Source: Bdellovibrionales bacterium (GTDB lineage: Bacteria; Bdellovibrionota; Bdellovibrionia; Bdellovibrionales; UBA1609). Taken from it: a stretch of DNA of 50,415 nt. The notes under the pieces were generated by a model, which made no database searches, was not told the origin of the DNA, and saw only the letters and a program-made list of their open reading frames with translations. The stretch's first letter is position 1, and each line of letters starts with the position of its first letter. Location of the stretch: the NCBI GenBank assembly GCA_022450595.1, contig JAKUPT010000017.1, positions 1 through 50,415 of the forward strand, read 5' to 3'. Positions 16,049 to 24,439 of this stretch are shown piece after piece. A program made the translations under genes and the position numbers.

Positions 16049-18643
16049 TTAGTTTAAAGCTTTACTAACAATTTCATATGTGTTTTTGGACAGAGTTTTT
16101 TCTGCCTTAATTCGTTCAAGTTGTTGTCTCATATGTTCACGCCTTGTGGGTTCAAAATGTTTCCAGTTGTTAAAAACCCCTACAATTCTAGCTGCAACAC
16201 TTGGATTGAGTTTATCAATCTGCAAAACTTTGTCGGCGTAATATTGATATGCGGCACCTGATTCATTATGAAAACGCAATGGATTGGCGCGCCCAAACAT
16301 CCAGAATAAGGAGTAACATTTGTTAGGCACTTTGATATTAAAAGCGGGATCATTCTCTAAGCTTTTAATCTTCTCTAAGGTGTCTTCACGACGAGAGCTT
16401 GCCTGCAATTGAAACCATTTATCGATAGTCAAAGTATCGTTATGAAATTTTTGATAAAAGTCATTAAAAGCTTTTTGATGCTCAGCGGAGTCTTGATGCT
16501 TTAGAACATTTAAGGCTCCCATTCTGACAGTCATGTTTTCAGCTTGGTCATACTGTTGATAAGCCAATTTATTGATGTCTACACTAGGCTCACGACTCAA
16601 AATTCCAAGCAATTGATTGCGAAGCTGCCTTTGTCCTACAACATCTGAGTTTTGAGCTGTAGTGTTGCTAGAGTTTAAATCATTATACATAGTTAAAATT
16701 TTATCACCAAAAGTGCTGGCAATATTTTTGTAAATAAACTCAATGGCTGTATGTAAATGACTGGGGTTAATATTATCAAGTCCCTGCATAGCATACTCAT
16801 AATCTGGCAAAGCCAAGAGTTGAGAGACAAGCATAGAATCAAGCTTTTTATTTTCTAAAATAGAATTAAAAGCTTGAATGTAGTCTTTTGAAACCGAGAG
16901 CTCCTTGTTGTTTTGAATTTGGCTTAAAATATCGTACCAGTTTTTTAATGCCAGCTTTTGCCCCGCCTCCCACTTTACAAAGGCATCAGAGTCATGAGCC
17001 ATTAAAAATAAAAGCTCTTGCTCGGCTTGAGGGGTTTTAACTTTTACAGGGGCCGAAAAATTTCTAAGTAAAGACAGTACAGGCTCCTGTTTGATATTTT
17101 CAAATTCAAAACTTTGCTTTTGCTGTTTTAATTCTAAAACTTGAGTCGGGATCATATCTTGCCCTTGGGAGTCCAAAAGCCCCACTGAGATAGGAATATG
17201 AAATGGTTGCTTTTGCTTTTGCCCAGGTGTTTCAGGGCATGTTTGTTCAATATGTAAAGTGTAAGTATTGTCCTTAAACTCTGATTGAAAAGTAATTTCC
17301 GGTGTGCCAGCCTGATCATACCATCTTTTAAATTGAGTCAGATCTTTACCACTGGCTTGCTCCATGGCATGCACAAAATCATCTGTGGTTACGGCCTGTC
17401 CGTCAAAGAGCTCAAAGTATTTATCTATACCTTTTCTAAAGGTTTCAGCTCCGAGTAGGGTGTGAATCATTCGAACCACTTCAGCCCCTTTTTCATAAAC
17501 GGTGAGGGTATAGAAATTATCAATTTCAATGTAAGACTGAGGTCTTACAGGGTGAGCCATCGGTCCGCTGTCTTCTGCGAACTGATTGGTTCTTAAGCGG
17601 TTCACATCATTAATGCGGCAAACGGCTCTTGAGGTCATATCAGAGCTAAACTCTTGGTCTCTAAAAACAGTTAGACCTTCTTTTAGAGAAAGCTGAAACC
17701 AATCTCTGCAAGTGACTCTATTTCCGGTCCAGTTATGAAAGTATTCATGGCCAATAACAGACTGAATGTTGTGATAGTCTTGGTCTGTGGCAGTTTCTGT
17801 ATCTGCCAAAACAAGTTTAGAGTTAAAAATATTTAAACCCTTATTTTCCATAGCTCCAGAATTAAAGCTATGAACTGAGGTGATCATATAAACATCTAAA
17901 TCATACTCTAGGCCATAAACCTCTTCGTCCCATTTCATGGACTGTTTTAATGATTCCATGGCATGGGTGGCTTTGGATTCATCTCCATGGTCCACATAAA
18001 TCTCAAGCTTTACTTTTTTGCCAGACTTAGTTGTAAAACTGTCTTCAACTTTTCCAAGGTCTCCAGCTACTAGAGCAAATAAATAACTTGGTTTAGGGTG
18101 AGGATCATGCCATTTAGCACTATGCCTTCCATCTGAAGCTTTGTTCTTTTCAATAAGGTTTCCGTTCGAAAGTAAAATAGGATATTTTTTTTCATCAGCA
18201 ATAATTGTGGTTGTATAAGTGGCCATCACGTCTGGACGATCAAGAAAGTAAGTGATTCTTCTAAAGCCTTCAGCTTCATTTTGAGTGCACAAAATATCTC
18301 CAGATCTATAAAGCCCTTGTAAAGCTGTGTTTTTATCTGGTTCAATTTCGTTAATGATTTTTAAAGTAAAGCTTTCAGGCAAATTATTTAAAATTAAACT
18401 TTCACCTTCAATTTTATAATCACTAAAGTCCTTATTATTAATCTGCACATGAATCAGTTTTAACTCTTCGCCTTGAAGGACAAGTTGGTTTGAGTCAGAA
18501 TTTGCATCTTTGTTTTTTTCAACCTCACTAATGGCGGTGACAGTAGTTTTGTTGTCTTCAATGTCAAAAGTGATATCGACTGTTTTGATAAAAAAGTCAG
18601 GAGCCTGATAATCTTTTAAGTAAATGGTTTTTGGTTCACTCAT
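16049..18643 (-). CDS. pepN: Aminopeptidase N (M1 metallopeptidase)
   Basis: The 864-residue length and motif order match gamma-proteobacterial-type PepN. The exopeptidase motif FNSGAMENKGLNIFN is followed by the zinc motif VIGHEYFHNWTGNRVTCR (HExxH) and the third ligand Glu in LKEGLTVFRDQEF. A long helical C-terminal domain completes the protein. PepN is a cytosolic zinc enzyme that removes N-terminal residues during peptide turnover. No signal peptide is seen. An AAGGGGA site precedes the ATG. It is divergent from the pirin gene, with about 110 nt between them, and appears to be monocistronic. Confidence 0.96.
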   Translation of the reverse strand: MSEPKTIYLKDYQAPDFFIKTVDITFDIEDNKTTVTAISEVEKNKDANSDSNQLVLQGEELKLIHVQINNKDFSDYKIEGESLILNNLPESFTLKIINEIEPDKNTALQGLYRSGDILCTQNEAEGFRRITYFLDRPDVMATYTTTIIADEKKYPILLSNGNLIEKNKASDGRHSAKWHDPHPKPSYLFALVAGDLGKVEDSFTTKSGKKVKLEIYVDHGDESKATHAMESLKQSMKWDEEVYGLEYDLDVYMITSVHSFNSGAMENKGLNIFNSKLVLADTETATDQDYHNIQSVIGHEYFHNWTGNRVTCRDWFQLSLKEGLTVFRDQEFSSDMTSRAVCRINDVNRLRTNQFAEDSGPMAHPVRPQSYIEIDNFYTLTVYEKGAEVVRMIHTLLGAETFRKGIDKYFELFDGQAVTTDDFVHAMEQASGKDLTQFKRWYDQAGTPEITFQSEFKDNTYTLHIEQTCPETPGQKQKQPFHIPISVGLLDSQGQDMIPTQVLELKQQKQSFEFENIKQEPVLSLLRNFSAPVKVKTPQAEQELLFLMAHDSDAFVKWEAGQKLALKNWYDILSQIQNNKELSVSKDYIQAFNSILENKKLDSMLVSQLLALPDYEYAMQGLDNINPSHLHTAIEFIYKNIASTFGDKILTMYNDLNSSNTTAQNSDVVGQRQLRNQLLGILSREPSVDINKLAYQQYDQAENMTVRMGALNVLKHQDSAEHQKAFNDFYQKFHNDTLTIDKWFQLQASSRREDTLEKIKSLENDPAFNIKVPNKCYSLFWMFGRANPLRFHNESGAAYQYYADKVLQIDKLNPSVAARIVGVFNNWKHFEPTRREHMRQQLERIKAEKTLSKNTYEIVSKALN

Positions 18644-18752
18644 ATATTTCCCCTTCTGGTTGTGGGAAAACTAACATTTTTTTATTCTTTGAGCCACTTA
18701 AATACTGCAGTCAGCCATGATCTAAGGTAGGCTTTCAAAAAGGATAAAGTTT

Positions 18753-19610
18753 ATGAGCTCAATAGAATTAGTGATTCCAGCAAGAAATAAGCAGTTAGGG
18801 GAGGACTTTCCCATAAGAAGACTACTGCCTTATATGAAAAGGCGCATGGTAGGTCCATTTATTTTTTGGGACCATATGGGCCCGGTCGAGCTTAAAGAGG
18901 ATAAACAGCTTGTTGTATTACCCCATCCACACATAGGACTTGCCACCATAACTTGGTTGTTTAGTGGAAAAATTCTTCATCGAGACAGCTTAGGAAACGA
19001 ACAACAGATACGTCCTGGTGAAGTGAATTGGATGACAGCAGGTAAAGGAATTGTACATAGTGAAAGGTCTCTTGAACATGGTGTTTTAGAGGGCATTCAG
19101 CTTTGGTTGGCTTTGCCAAAAGAAAAAGAGTCCATTGAGCCCAGCTTTTATCATTGCAAGTCAGATGACTTACCAAAAATTAAAACTAAAGATTCAGAAA
19201 TCACAGTTATTGCGGGTAAGTTCGAAAATGCAACCTCTCCCGTCCCCGTGTATTCAGATTTATTTTATACAAGTGTAGTTTTAAACGAGCAAAGCACTTT
19301 GAATCACAAATTAAAACACGACCATCAGGCGGCCATTTATATAATTGATGGCACTGTTGAAATTGAAGGTGTGGAATATAACAAATATGATATGATTGTG
19401 TTTAATAATGAATTCTGTATTCAAACTAAATTGAGCACTGCAAAGTTTATGCTTTTTGGTGGTCAAGGTTTTGAAGAGAAAAGACACATTTGGTGGAATT
19501 TCGTGTCATCTAATAAAGAGGATATTGAAAAAGCAAAGGCTGATTGGAAAAACAAAAAATTCCCAAAAGTTATAAATGAAGTGGGGCTCACTCCCTTACC
19601 TAAAGAATGA
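18753..19610 (+). CDS. Pirin family protein
   Basis: This 285-residue bicupin starts RRLLPYMKRRMVGPFIFWDH, the pirin signature, and continues with HPHIGLATITW and GKGIVHSERS. These give the N-cupin metal ligands His58, His60, His102 and Glu104. Some pirins are iron-dependent quercetin dioxygenases and others are redox sensors or binding partners of metabolic enzymes; the sequence does not choose between these. The C-terminal cupin lacks the ligand set, as is normal. The next gene, arfB, starts 6 nt after the stop, so they form a small transcription unit. Confidence 0.92.
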   Translation: MSSIELVIPARNKQLGEDFPIRRLLPYMKRRMVGPFIFWDHMGPVELKEDKQLVVLPHPHIGLATITWLFSGKILHRDSLGNEQQIRPGEVNWMTAGKGIVHSERSLEHGVLEGIQLWLALPKEKESIEPSFYHCKSDDLPKIKTKDSEITVIAGKFENATSPVPVYSDLFYTSVVLNEQSTLNHKLKHDHQAAIYIIDGTVEIEGVEYNKYDMIVFNNEFCIQTKLSTAKFMLFGGQGFEEKRHIWWNFVSSNKEDIEKAKADWKNKKFPKVINEVGLTPLPKE

Positions 19611-19616
19611 TTTGTT

Positions 19617-20030
19617 ATGAATATACGTATTAATAAAAAAATATCAATTAATGAAAATGAATTAGACATTTCTTTTGCCAAAAGCTCAGGCCCAGGTGGG
19701 CAAAATGTGAATAAAACTAATACTAAGGTCATTTTGTCTTGGAATGTCTCTGCCAGTCATAGTGTTAATGAGGAAGTAAAAGATCTGCTACTCAAAAAAC
19801 TAAACTTAACCAATGATGGTAGACTGGTCATACATTCCGATAAGTTTAGATCTCAAGACAGAAATAAACATGACTGCATTCAGAAGTTTAAGAAGTTTAT
19901 ATCATCAGCTCTATACGTTGCCCCTAAACGGAAAAAAACAAAACCTACAAGAGCTGCTAAAGAAAAACGATTAAAAGATAAAAAGTCCAGATCAGAAATT
20001 AAGAAAACTCGACAAAATATTAAGTACTAA
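19617..20030 (+). CDS. arfB: Alternative ribosome-rescue factor (peptidyl-tRNA hydrolase ArfB/YaeJ)
   Basis: This 137-residue protein consists of a class I release-factor catalytic domain alone. KSSGPGGQNVNKTNTKV carries the GGQ motif at residues 27-29, which hydrolyses peptidyl-tRNA. There are no codon-recognition domains. A lysine/arginine-rich tail (RAAKEKRLKDKKSRSEIKKT) follows; in ArfB it enters the empty mRNA channel of stalled ribosomes. Size and tail fit ArfB rather than RF1/RF2 or PrfH. It directly follows the pirin gene. No ssrA gene is visible in the window, so the relation to tmRNA rescue cannot be judged. Confidence 0.92.
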   Translation: MNIRINKKISINENELDISFAKSSGPGGQNVNKTNTKVILSWNVSASHSVNEEVKDLLLKKLNLTNDGRLVIHSDKFRSQDRNKHDCIQKFKKFISSALYVAPKRKKTKPTRAAKEKRLKDKKSRSEIKKTRQNIKY

Positions 20031-20115
20031 CCACAAGACTTATGTCTGTGATTGGTATGAGCATGATTACGACTGATAAAAATTTGTGTTTTACTAGGTC
20101 TATGAAGGGGTAAGT

Positions 20116-20592
20116 ATGAAAGTATATGTAACAATTATTGTATTATTTTTTTCATCTTCAGTTATGGCAAAAACAGAGGCCTATTTTCCAATAACCGGGG
20201 CTCAGGCGATGGTAAACATGAAGACCAAAGCTTTTATGGAAGAAGATGATCCCTCGCCGGAAAAGTTATTTCAGGGGATGAATGTTCCACCTAAAAACTC
20301 AATTGGGGGTTTAGGGAAAAAAATAGAAAGTTTGAATAAAAATTTAACGATCGTTTGTGCAGATCAAGGCAATAAGCAATTTTTTTGCAATATAACCGTA
20401 AAAAGGTCTTCAGACTGTTTGATAAATAAATCTGAACAGCAGATAAAGTGCAGTTTTAGAGGAGCTAAAGCCTTAGAGCTTTATGAAAAGTTTTATTCTA
20501 ATAATGATGAGTATTTTTATCAAAATTCTGATGGTGAGCTAAGCATTCAAGCGTTTGAAGACCAGTTTGTGTTAAAATACACAAACTGGTAA
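20116..20592 (+). CDS. Secreted protein of unknown function
   Basis: This 158-residue protein has a signal peptide (MKVYVTIIVLFFSSSVMA) and a mature part with four cysteines (CADQ, FFCNIT, DCLI, KCSFRGA), which could form two disulfides in the periplasm. The family is not recognised. The mature part alternates short strands and Lys/Asn-rich loops. A GGGGTAAG-type site lies before the ATG. The end of the gene overlaps a strong hairpin. It converges on another small secreted protein gene five bases away. Confidence 0.65.
   Translation: MKVYVTIIVLFFSSSVMAKTEAYFPITGAQAMVNMKTKAFMEEDDPSPEKLFQGMNVPPKNSIGGLGKKIESLNKNLTIVCADQGNKQFFCNITVKRSSDCLINKSEQQIKCSFRGAKALELYEKFYSNNDEYFYQNSDGELSIQAFEDQFVLKYTNW
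20561..20590 (+). terminator. Hairpin overlapping the end of the preceding gene
   Basis: A perfect 11-bp stem ACCAGTTTGTG/CACAAACTGGT with an 8-nt loop ends two bases before the TAA is complete; AT-rich sequence (AATAAAATTATAATTT) follows. Because the neighbours converge within 5 nt, the terminator has been packed into the coding end. Confidence 0.6.
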
Positions 20593-20597
20593 TAAAA

Positions 20598-20945
20598 TTA
20601 TAATTTATTACATTTAAGTGTGTAGACTGTGTTTTGAAAAACAAAGGTCACACGCATTAAGTCTCTTTCCGTAAAACCAGATTTAACAGTTGTACCGTGT
20701 GTGTAGTCTGGGCCTTCGGAAACTATAGCTAAATAGTCATTTTCTCCCGTGCGACGAACCGAGAAGTACATGTTGTCCACCTCAACTCTGTGAACGATCT
20801 GTGCGCTGGGATTCTCATAAGGCACTAATTGAGTTATGGTTTGTTCATAATTGGTGTTGCTAGACACCTTTTTAGTCACATCACAGGTCATGTCTGCAAA
20901 TGATGGAAATGAAAAGAGTAGTGTGGATATAAATAGTAATTTCAT
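20598..20945 (-). CDS. Small secreted protein of unknown function
   Basis: This 115-residue protein has a signal peptide (MKLLFISTLLFSFPSFA) and a mature domain of about 98 residues with two cysteines, at MTCDV near its start and LKCNKL at its end. They could join the ends in one disulfide. Repeated beta-strand patterns (AQIVHRVEVDNMYFSVRR, TFVFQNTVYTL) suggest a small beta sandwich. The family is not recognised. An AAGGAGG site lies upstream of the ATG. Confidence 0.65.
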   Translation of the reverse strand: MKLLFISTLLFSFPSFADMTCDVTKKVSSNTNYEQTITQLVPYENPSAQIVHRVEVDNMYFSVRRTGENDYLAIVSEGPDYTHGTTVKSGFTERDLMRVTFVFQNTVYTLKCNKL

Positions 20946-21068
20946 AAATTGCCTCCTTGGCTTATCAGTTTTAGTATAAATTTATAAAATTACGACAAAC
21001 TTCAAAAATAATTCAGAATAGAAAAAATTATATTGCACATTGAGTGTATTCAGTACAAAAGAGAATCT

Positions 21069-21551
21069 ATGGATAAAAAAAGTATTTTTCAAAGTCTAAT
21101 CAATGAGTTACAGGGCCGTTTTAATGTTTTAAAGCAATCAGCCCTTGATGCTAAAGAAGCAGCCACCAATGAAGAGTCAAAGGCTGAAAATAAATATGAC
21201 ACTAGGGGCTTAGAGGCCTCCTATTTGGCAGGTGCTCAGGCTAAAAGAGCTACAGAATTGATGGAGAATATTGAAAGACTAAAAGCTCTTAAAATTACTG
21301 ATTTTAATCAAGACACACCAATCACAAGCACTGCCTTGATCCATTTAGAAGTTGATGGCGAGGAGCGTAAATGGTTTTTAATCACACCTTGTGAAGGTGG
21401 CATCAAAATTAACGTGGATGGGTTAACACTTTATAGTTTAACTTTAGAATCACCACTGGGAAAGCTCCTTAAAAAGAAGACACAAGGTGATTTTTTTGAT
21501 TTTCATACTAAAGGTGAACTTAAAGAGTACGAAATCCTAGAAGTGTTATAA
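21069..21551 (+). CDS. GreA/GreB-like transcription factor
   Basis: The protein has about 160 residues from the ATG at 21069. This start is preferred over an in-frame TTG at 21033 because AAAGAGA precedes it at a usable distance and the family begins near MDKKSIFQSL. The N-terminal half is a coiled coil with the block ESKAENKYDTRGLEASYLAG, the place of the acidic tip that Gre factors insert into the RNA polymerase secondary channel. The C-terminal half ends with SPLGKLLKKKTQGD, the FKBP-like Gre domain. Such factors restart backtracked polymerase or regulate initiation. Acidic tip residues differ from canonical GreA, so it may be a regulator rather than a cleavage factor. Confidence 0.8.
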   Translation: MDKKSIFQSLINELQGRFNVLKQSALDAKEAATNEESKAENKYDTRGLEASYLAGAQAKRATELMENIERLKALKITDFNQDTPITSTALIHLEVDGEERKWFLITPCEGGIKINVDGLTLYSLTLESPLGKLLKKKTQGDFFDFHTKGELKEYEILEVL

Positions 21552-21608
21552 AATCATCTTTTTTAAAAAAGACTTGTTAGATTGATAACAAAATTATATG
21601 GCTGAGCT

Positions 21609-22226
21609 ATGAAAAAACTTGTACTGATAACTCTTTTATTCCCATCACTTTTAAAGGCTGCGAGCACTGTGGCACATCCTTTTGAGTTAAGATTTTCTAT
21701 CCCTAAAGATAAAATAGCAGTGAAGGCAGATTTAGTTCAAAACTGTAGACATGAAAGCTTTGTCATTGGTGATACAGCAGAATATGTAGACAATTATGTA
21801 GATTATGAATTGGACGTGGCCTATCAAAATGTTAGTCAAGATGTACAAGAAGTTGTGGTCAGCTTAACTGAAGCCAAACACTTATACATTGATGGGATTT
21901 TTAAACCAAACAAAGAGTGTATGAGCCAAGTATCAATTACATTAAATGACACAAAATATGCCATAGGTTGGGCGAACAGATTGCATGAACCAATATTTTT
22001 TAAAGTAGCAACAGCTTTTTATAATTATTCTGAAGAAAGCGTTTTGGATATTTCTTATCTTAAAGAAATTTTATATAAAAATCATATGAGTTTTTATTAT
22101 AAGCCGGTACCACGTTATAGAGTCAATATATGGCTATACGCCAATGGTAAAGAGGTTTATAAAGTGGCGCCAACCTCAGCCGCCTTTGATCCTGAAACAA
22201 AGATGCCTTACTTATTACAAGATTAA
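21609..22226 (+). CDS. Secreted protein of unknown function
   Basis: This 205-residue protein starts with a signal peptide (MKKLVLITLLFPSLLKAAS) and is then predicted by eye to be mostly beta strand. It has two cysteines (NCRHES, KECMSQ) that may form a disulfide. No family motif is recognised. It has its own spacing of about 57 nt from the Gre-like gene, with a poor ribosome binding site, and could be transcribed with it. The protein is rich in Tyr and Asn but has no repeats. Confidence 0.65.
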   Translation: MKKLVLITLLFPSLLKAASTVAHPFELRFSIPKDKIAVKADLVQNCRHESFVIGDTAEYVDNYVDYELDVAYQNVSQDVQEVVVSLTEAKHLYIDGIFKPNKECMSQVSITLNDTKYAIGWANRLHEPIFFKVATAFYNYSEESVLDISYLKEILYKNHMSFYYKPVPRYRVNIWLYANGKEVYKVAPTSAAFDPETKMPYLLQD

Positions 22227-22278
22227 TTTACGATAGTTTTTTGTTTTTTGAGATATTGTTTTTTACTTGATGATGCTT

Positions 22279-22821
22279 TTAAAAAGAGCTGTTAGGTTCT
22301 TTTAAAAACTCTATTTCTTCCTTTGTACTTTGCCGTCCAAGCACTTTATTTCGATGTGGATATCTTCCAAAACGATCAATAATGACCTTATGCTTAAGCT
22401 CAAAGTCTAGGTTGGTTTCAAGCCCCGGTTGGTTAAAAAGTGTAAGAGCTTGTTCGTGAATTATTTTAGATTCACTGTGCATATAGGGCATATATAAAAA
22501 AGCTTTTTGTTGAGCTGTTAGATTTGTATCATGATTTCCGCTGACGGCTTCTTGCGATAAAGCTAAGGCAAGATTATCGTATAAAAAAGACTCTGGTCTG
22601 TCTCTATAAATATTTCTGGAAAATTGATCAATCACAATAATTTCAGCCAAGCGTCCAAGCTGATCACTTCGCCAATGATAGAGTTCACAATGAATGGCTG
22701 CAGTATGAGTTTTTAAAAAGCGATCTTTAATGGTTTTATCTAACTTTTCATCTTTTTTCCACCAATCAGACTGTTCTAACTGCTCAAACCAAAACTCTAT
22801 GACCTCTTTATAATCACTCAT
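22279..22821 (-). CDS. DUF924 family protein
   Basis: This 180-residue protein shows the DUF924 landmarks: VIEFWFEQLEQSDWW at the N-terminus, WRSDQLGRLAEIIVIDQFSR in the middle, and DRFGRYPHRNKVLGR near the C-terminus, followed by the usual EEIEFL. It is a cytosolic helical protein with a TPR-like fold and no assigned biochemical function. The start overlaps the stop of the nitroreductase gene by 4 nt, so the two are translationally coupled. Confidence 0.88.
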   Translation of the reverse strand: MSDYKEVIEFWFEQLEQSDWWKKDEKLDKTIKDRFLKTHTAAIHCELYHWRSDQLGRLAEIIVIDQFSRNIYRDRPESFLYDNLALALSQEAVSGNHDTNLTAQQKAFLYMPYMHSESKIIHEQALTLFNQPGLETNLDFELKHKVIIDRFGRYPHRNKVLGRQSTKEEIEFLKEPNSSF

Positions 22822-23600
22822 GTATTAACCTCTTTAACAAATTGATTTTTAGAAAAGCGAATTTGTTGCCCATAAACTCCCTTATCGTCTCTTACTCCAG
22901 CAGAGATGGTCATAACAACTGTAGCGTCTTTAGGAAGCTCTAGCAATTTTTTAATCCTTTTTGAATCATAACCTTCCATAGGACAAGTGTCATAACCGTA
23001 GGCTCTAAAGGCTAACATTAAATTTTCACAGGCAAGAGCCGTTGATTTAACAGCCCATAGCTTGAGCTCACTTTTGTTAACAGGCTCTCTGGGAACTGGA
23101 CGGAATAGGCCTATTACACTAAATGCAATTGACTTTAAAAAACCCAATATATTTAAAAATCCTAAAGAGTAAACCATTGGGACAATTTTTTTGTAGTAGT
23201 GAAATACAGCCTTTGGTGGAGCTGTGCTTTGAGAGTGAAAAAGATCCAACATTTGGCGAGCATGTCGCTTCCAAGTTTTTGTTCTTGCTACCACAACAAA
23301 AAGCTCTTGTGCTGTTTCTGCGGCTGGTTGCGAAAAACAGGCTTTTACAAGCTGCTGTTTTTTTTCTTTATTTCTCACCCAATAAAACTCCCATGGCTGT
23401 AAATTAGAAGAGTTTGGTGCAATAAGGGCAAGGTCTAAACATTTGTTGACGATGTCTTCTGGAATAGGAGTGTCTTTAAAGACTCGAACACTTCTTCGAC
23501 TTCGCACAACTTTTTCAAACTCTTCTGAGTTAATTTCTGGAACGGGTTCTTTATAGGTAAACTTTGGAACGCTGTTAAAAATTGTTTGATCACTACTCAT
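22818..23600 (-). CDS. Nitroreductase family flavoprotein
   Basis: This 260-residue protein carries the nitroreductase FMN site: VVRSRRSVRVFKDTPIPE at the N-terminus binds the phosphate, and LIAPNSSNLQPWEFYWVR places residues around the flavin. The C-terminal GYDTCPMEGYD matches the family's second FMN segment. The family reduces nitro compounds, quinones or enones with NAD(P)H as homodimers. An internal stretch of about 45 residues (KKIVPMVYSLGFLNILGFL) is hydrophobic and unusual, and may form a membrane-associated or substrate lid. GAGGA precedes the ATG. Confidence 0.88.
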   Translation of the reverse strand: MSSDQTIFNSVPKFTYKEPVPEINSEEFEKVVRSRRSVRVFKDTPIPEDIVNKCLDLALIAPNSSNLQPWEFYWVRNKEKKQQLVKACFSQPAAETAQELFVVVARTKTWKRHARQMLDLFHSQSTAPPKAVFHYYKKIVPMVYSLGFLNILGFLKSIAFSVIGLFRPVPREPVNKSELKLWAVKSTALACENLMLAFRAYGYDTCPMEGYDSKRIKKLLELPKDATVVMTISAGVRDDKGVYGQQIRFSKNQFVKEVNT

Positions 23601-23708
23601 AAGTCCTCAACGATTTTTAAGTTAATTATATAAAACTAATTTTCATTTTACATTAACATTAATAGTACTTACATTTACAGATGAAATTTTAAAGAAGGAG
23701 CATATTCT

Positions 23709-24362
23709 ATGAAAGAAAAGATACAGCTTTATTCCTTAGCCACTCCCAATGGTCAAAAAGTATCTATCGCATTAGAAGAAATGGAAATAGAGTACGTACC
23801 ACATAAAATTGACATCACAAAAGATGAACAATTTACAGATAAATTTATCAAAATCAATCCCAACTCAAAAATCCCAGCCATTGTGGACCCAAAGGCCAAT
23901 AACGGTAAAGACTTTAGCGTTTTTGAGTCAGGGGCTATTTTACTCTATTTGGCTGAAAAGTCTGGAAAGTTTTTATCTACAGACTCATTTATTAAAAATG
24001 AAACACTTCAATGGCTGTTTTTTCAAATGGCTGGAGTTGGTCCTATGTTTGGTCAATTCGGGCACTTTTACAAATACGCAAAAGATAAATGTGATGATCC
24101 ATATCCTACTGAGCGTTACGCTAATGAGACTAAAAGACTGCTTGGTGTATTAGAAAAAAGACTTGCTGATAGAGACTTTATTATGGGTACAGAGATCACA
24201 ATTGCCGACTTTGCAACCATGCCATGGGTTGATTGTTTAAGCCGATTTTATGAAGCTGATGACATATTAGAACTACAGAAATTTAAAAACGTAATGAGAT
24301 GGAAAAAAACAATACTTGATCGCCCAAAAGTACAAAAGGGCATGAATGTATGTCCTTTTTAG
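23709..24362 (+). CDS. Glutathione S-transferase family protein (YfcG/YghU-like)
   Basis: This 217-residue protein has the thioredoxin-like N-terminal domain with LYSLATPNGQKVSIALEE, then the cis-Pro and glutathione contacts SKIPAIVD and FESGAILLYLAEKSG. The C-terminal helical domain includes ITIADFATMPWV, the GST N-capping box. The ATPNGQK segment resembles the YfcG/YghU disulfide-bond reductases, which use glutathione but have no active Cys. It is a cytosolic enzyme, and the substrate is not known. A GAAGGAGC site precedes the ATG. The large noncoding RNA region starts about 75 nt after its stop. Confidence 0.9.
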   Translation: MKEKIQLYSLATPNGQKVSIALEEMEIEYVPHKIDITKDEQFTDKFIKINPNSKIPAIVDPKANNGKDFSVFESGAILLYLAEKSGKFLSTDSFIKNETLQWLFFQMAGVGPMFGQFGHFYKYAKDKCDDPYPTERYANETKRLLGVLEKRLADRDFIMGTEITIADFATMPWVDCLSRFYEADDILELQKFKNVMRWKKTILDRPKVQKGMNVCPF

Positions 24363-24439
24363 ATATTGTTGTAGAAATTTAAATATTATTTAAACAAAAC
24401 ATACATCTTATTTTTTTAATAAAGTGTTACTTTAAAGAT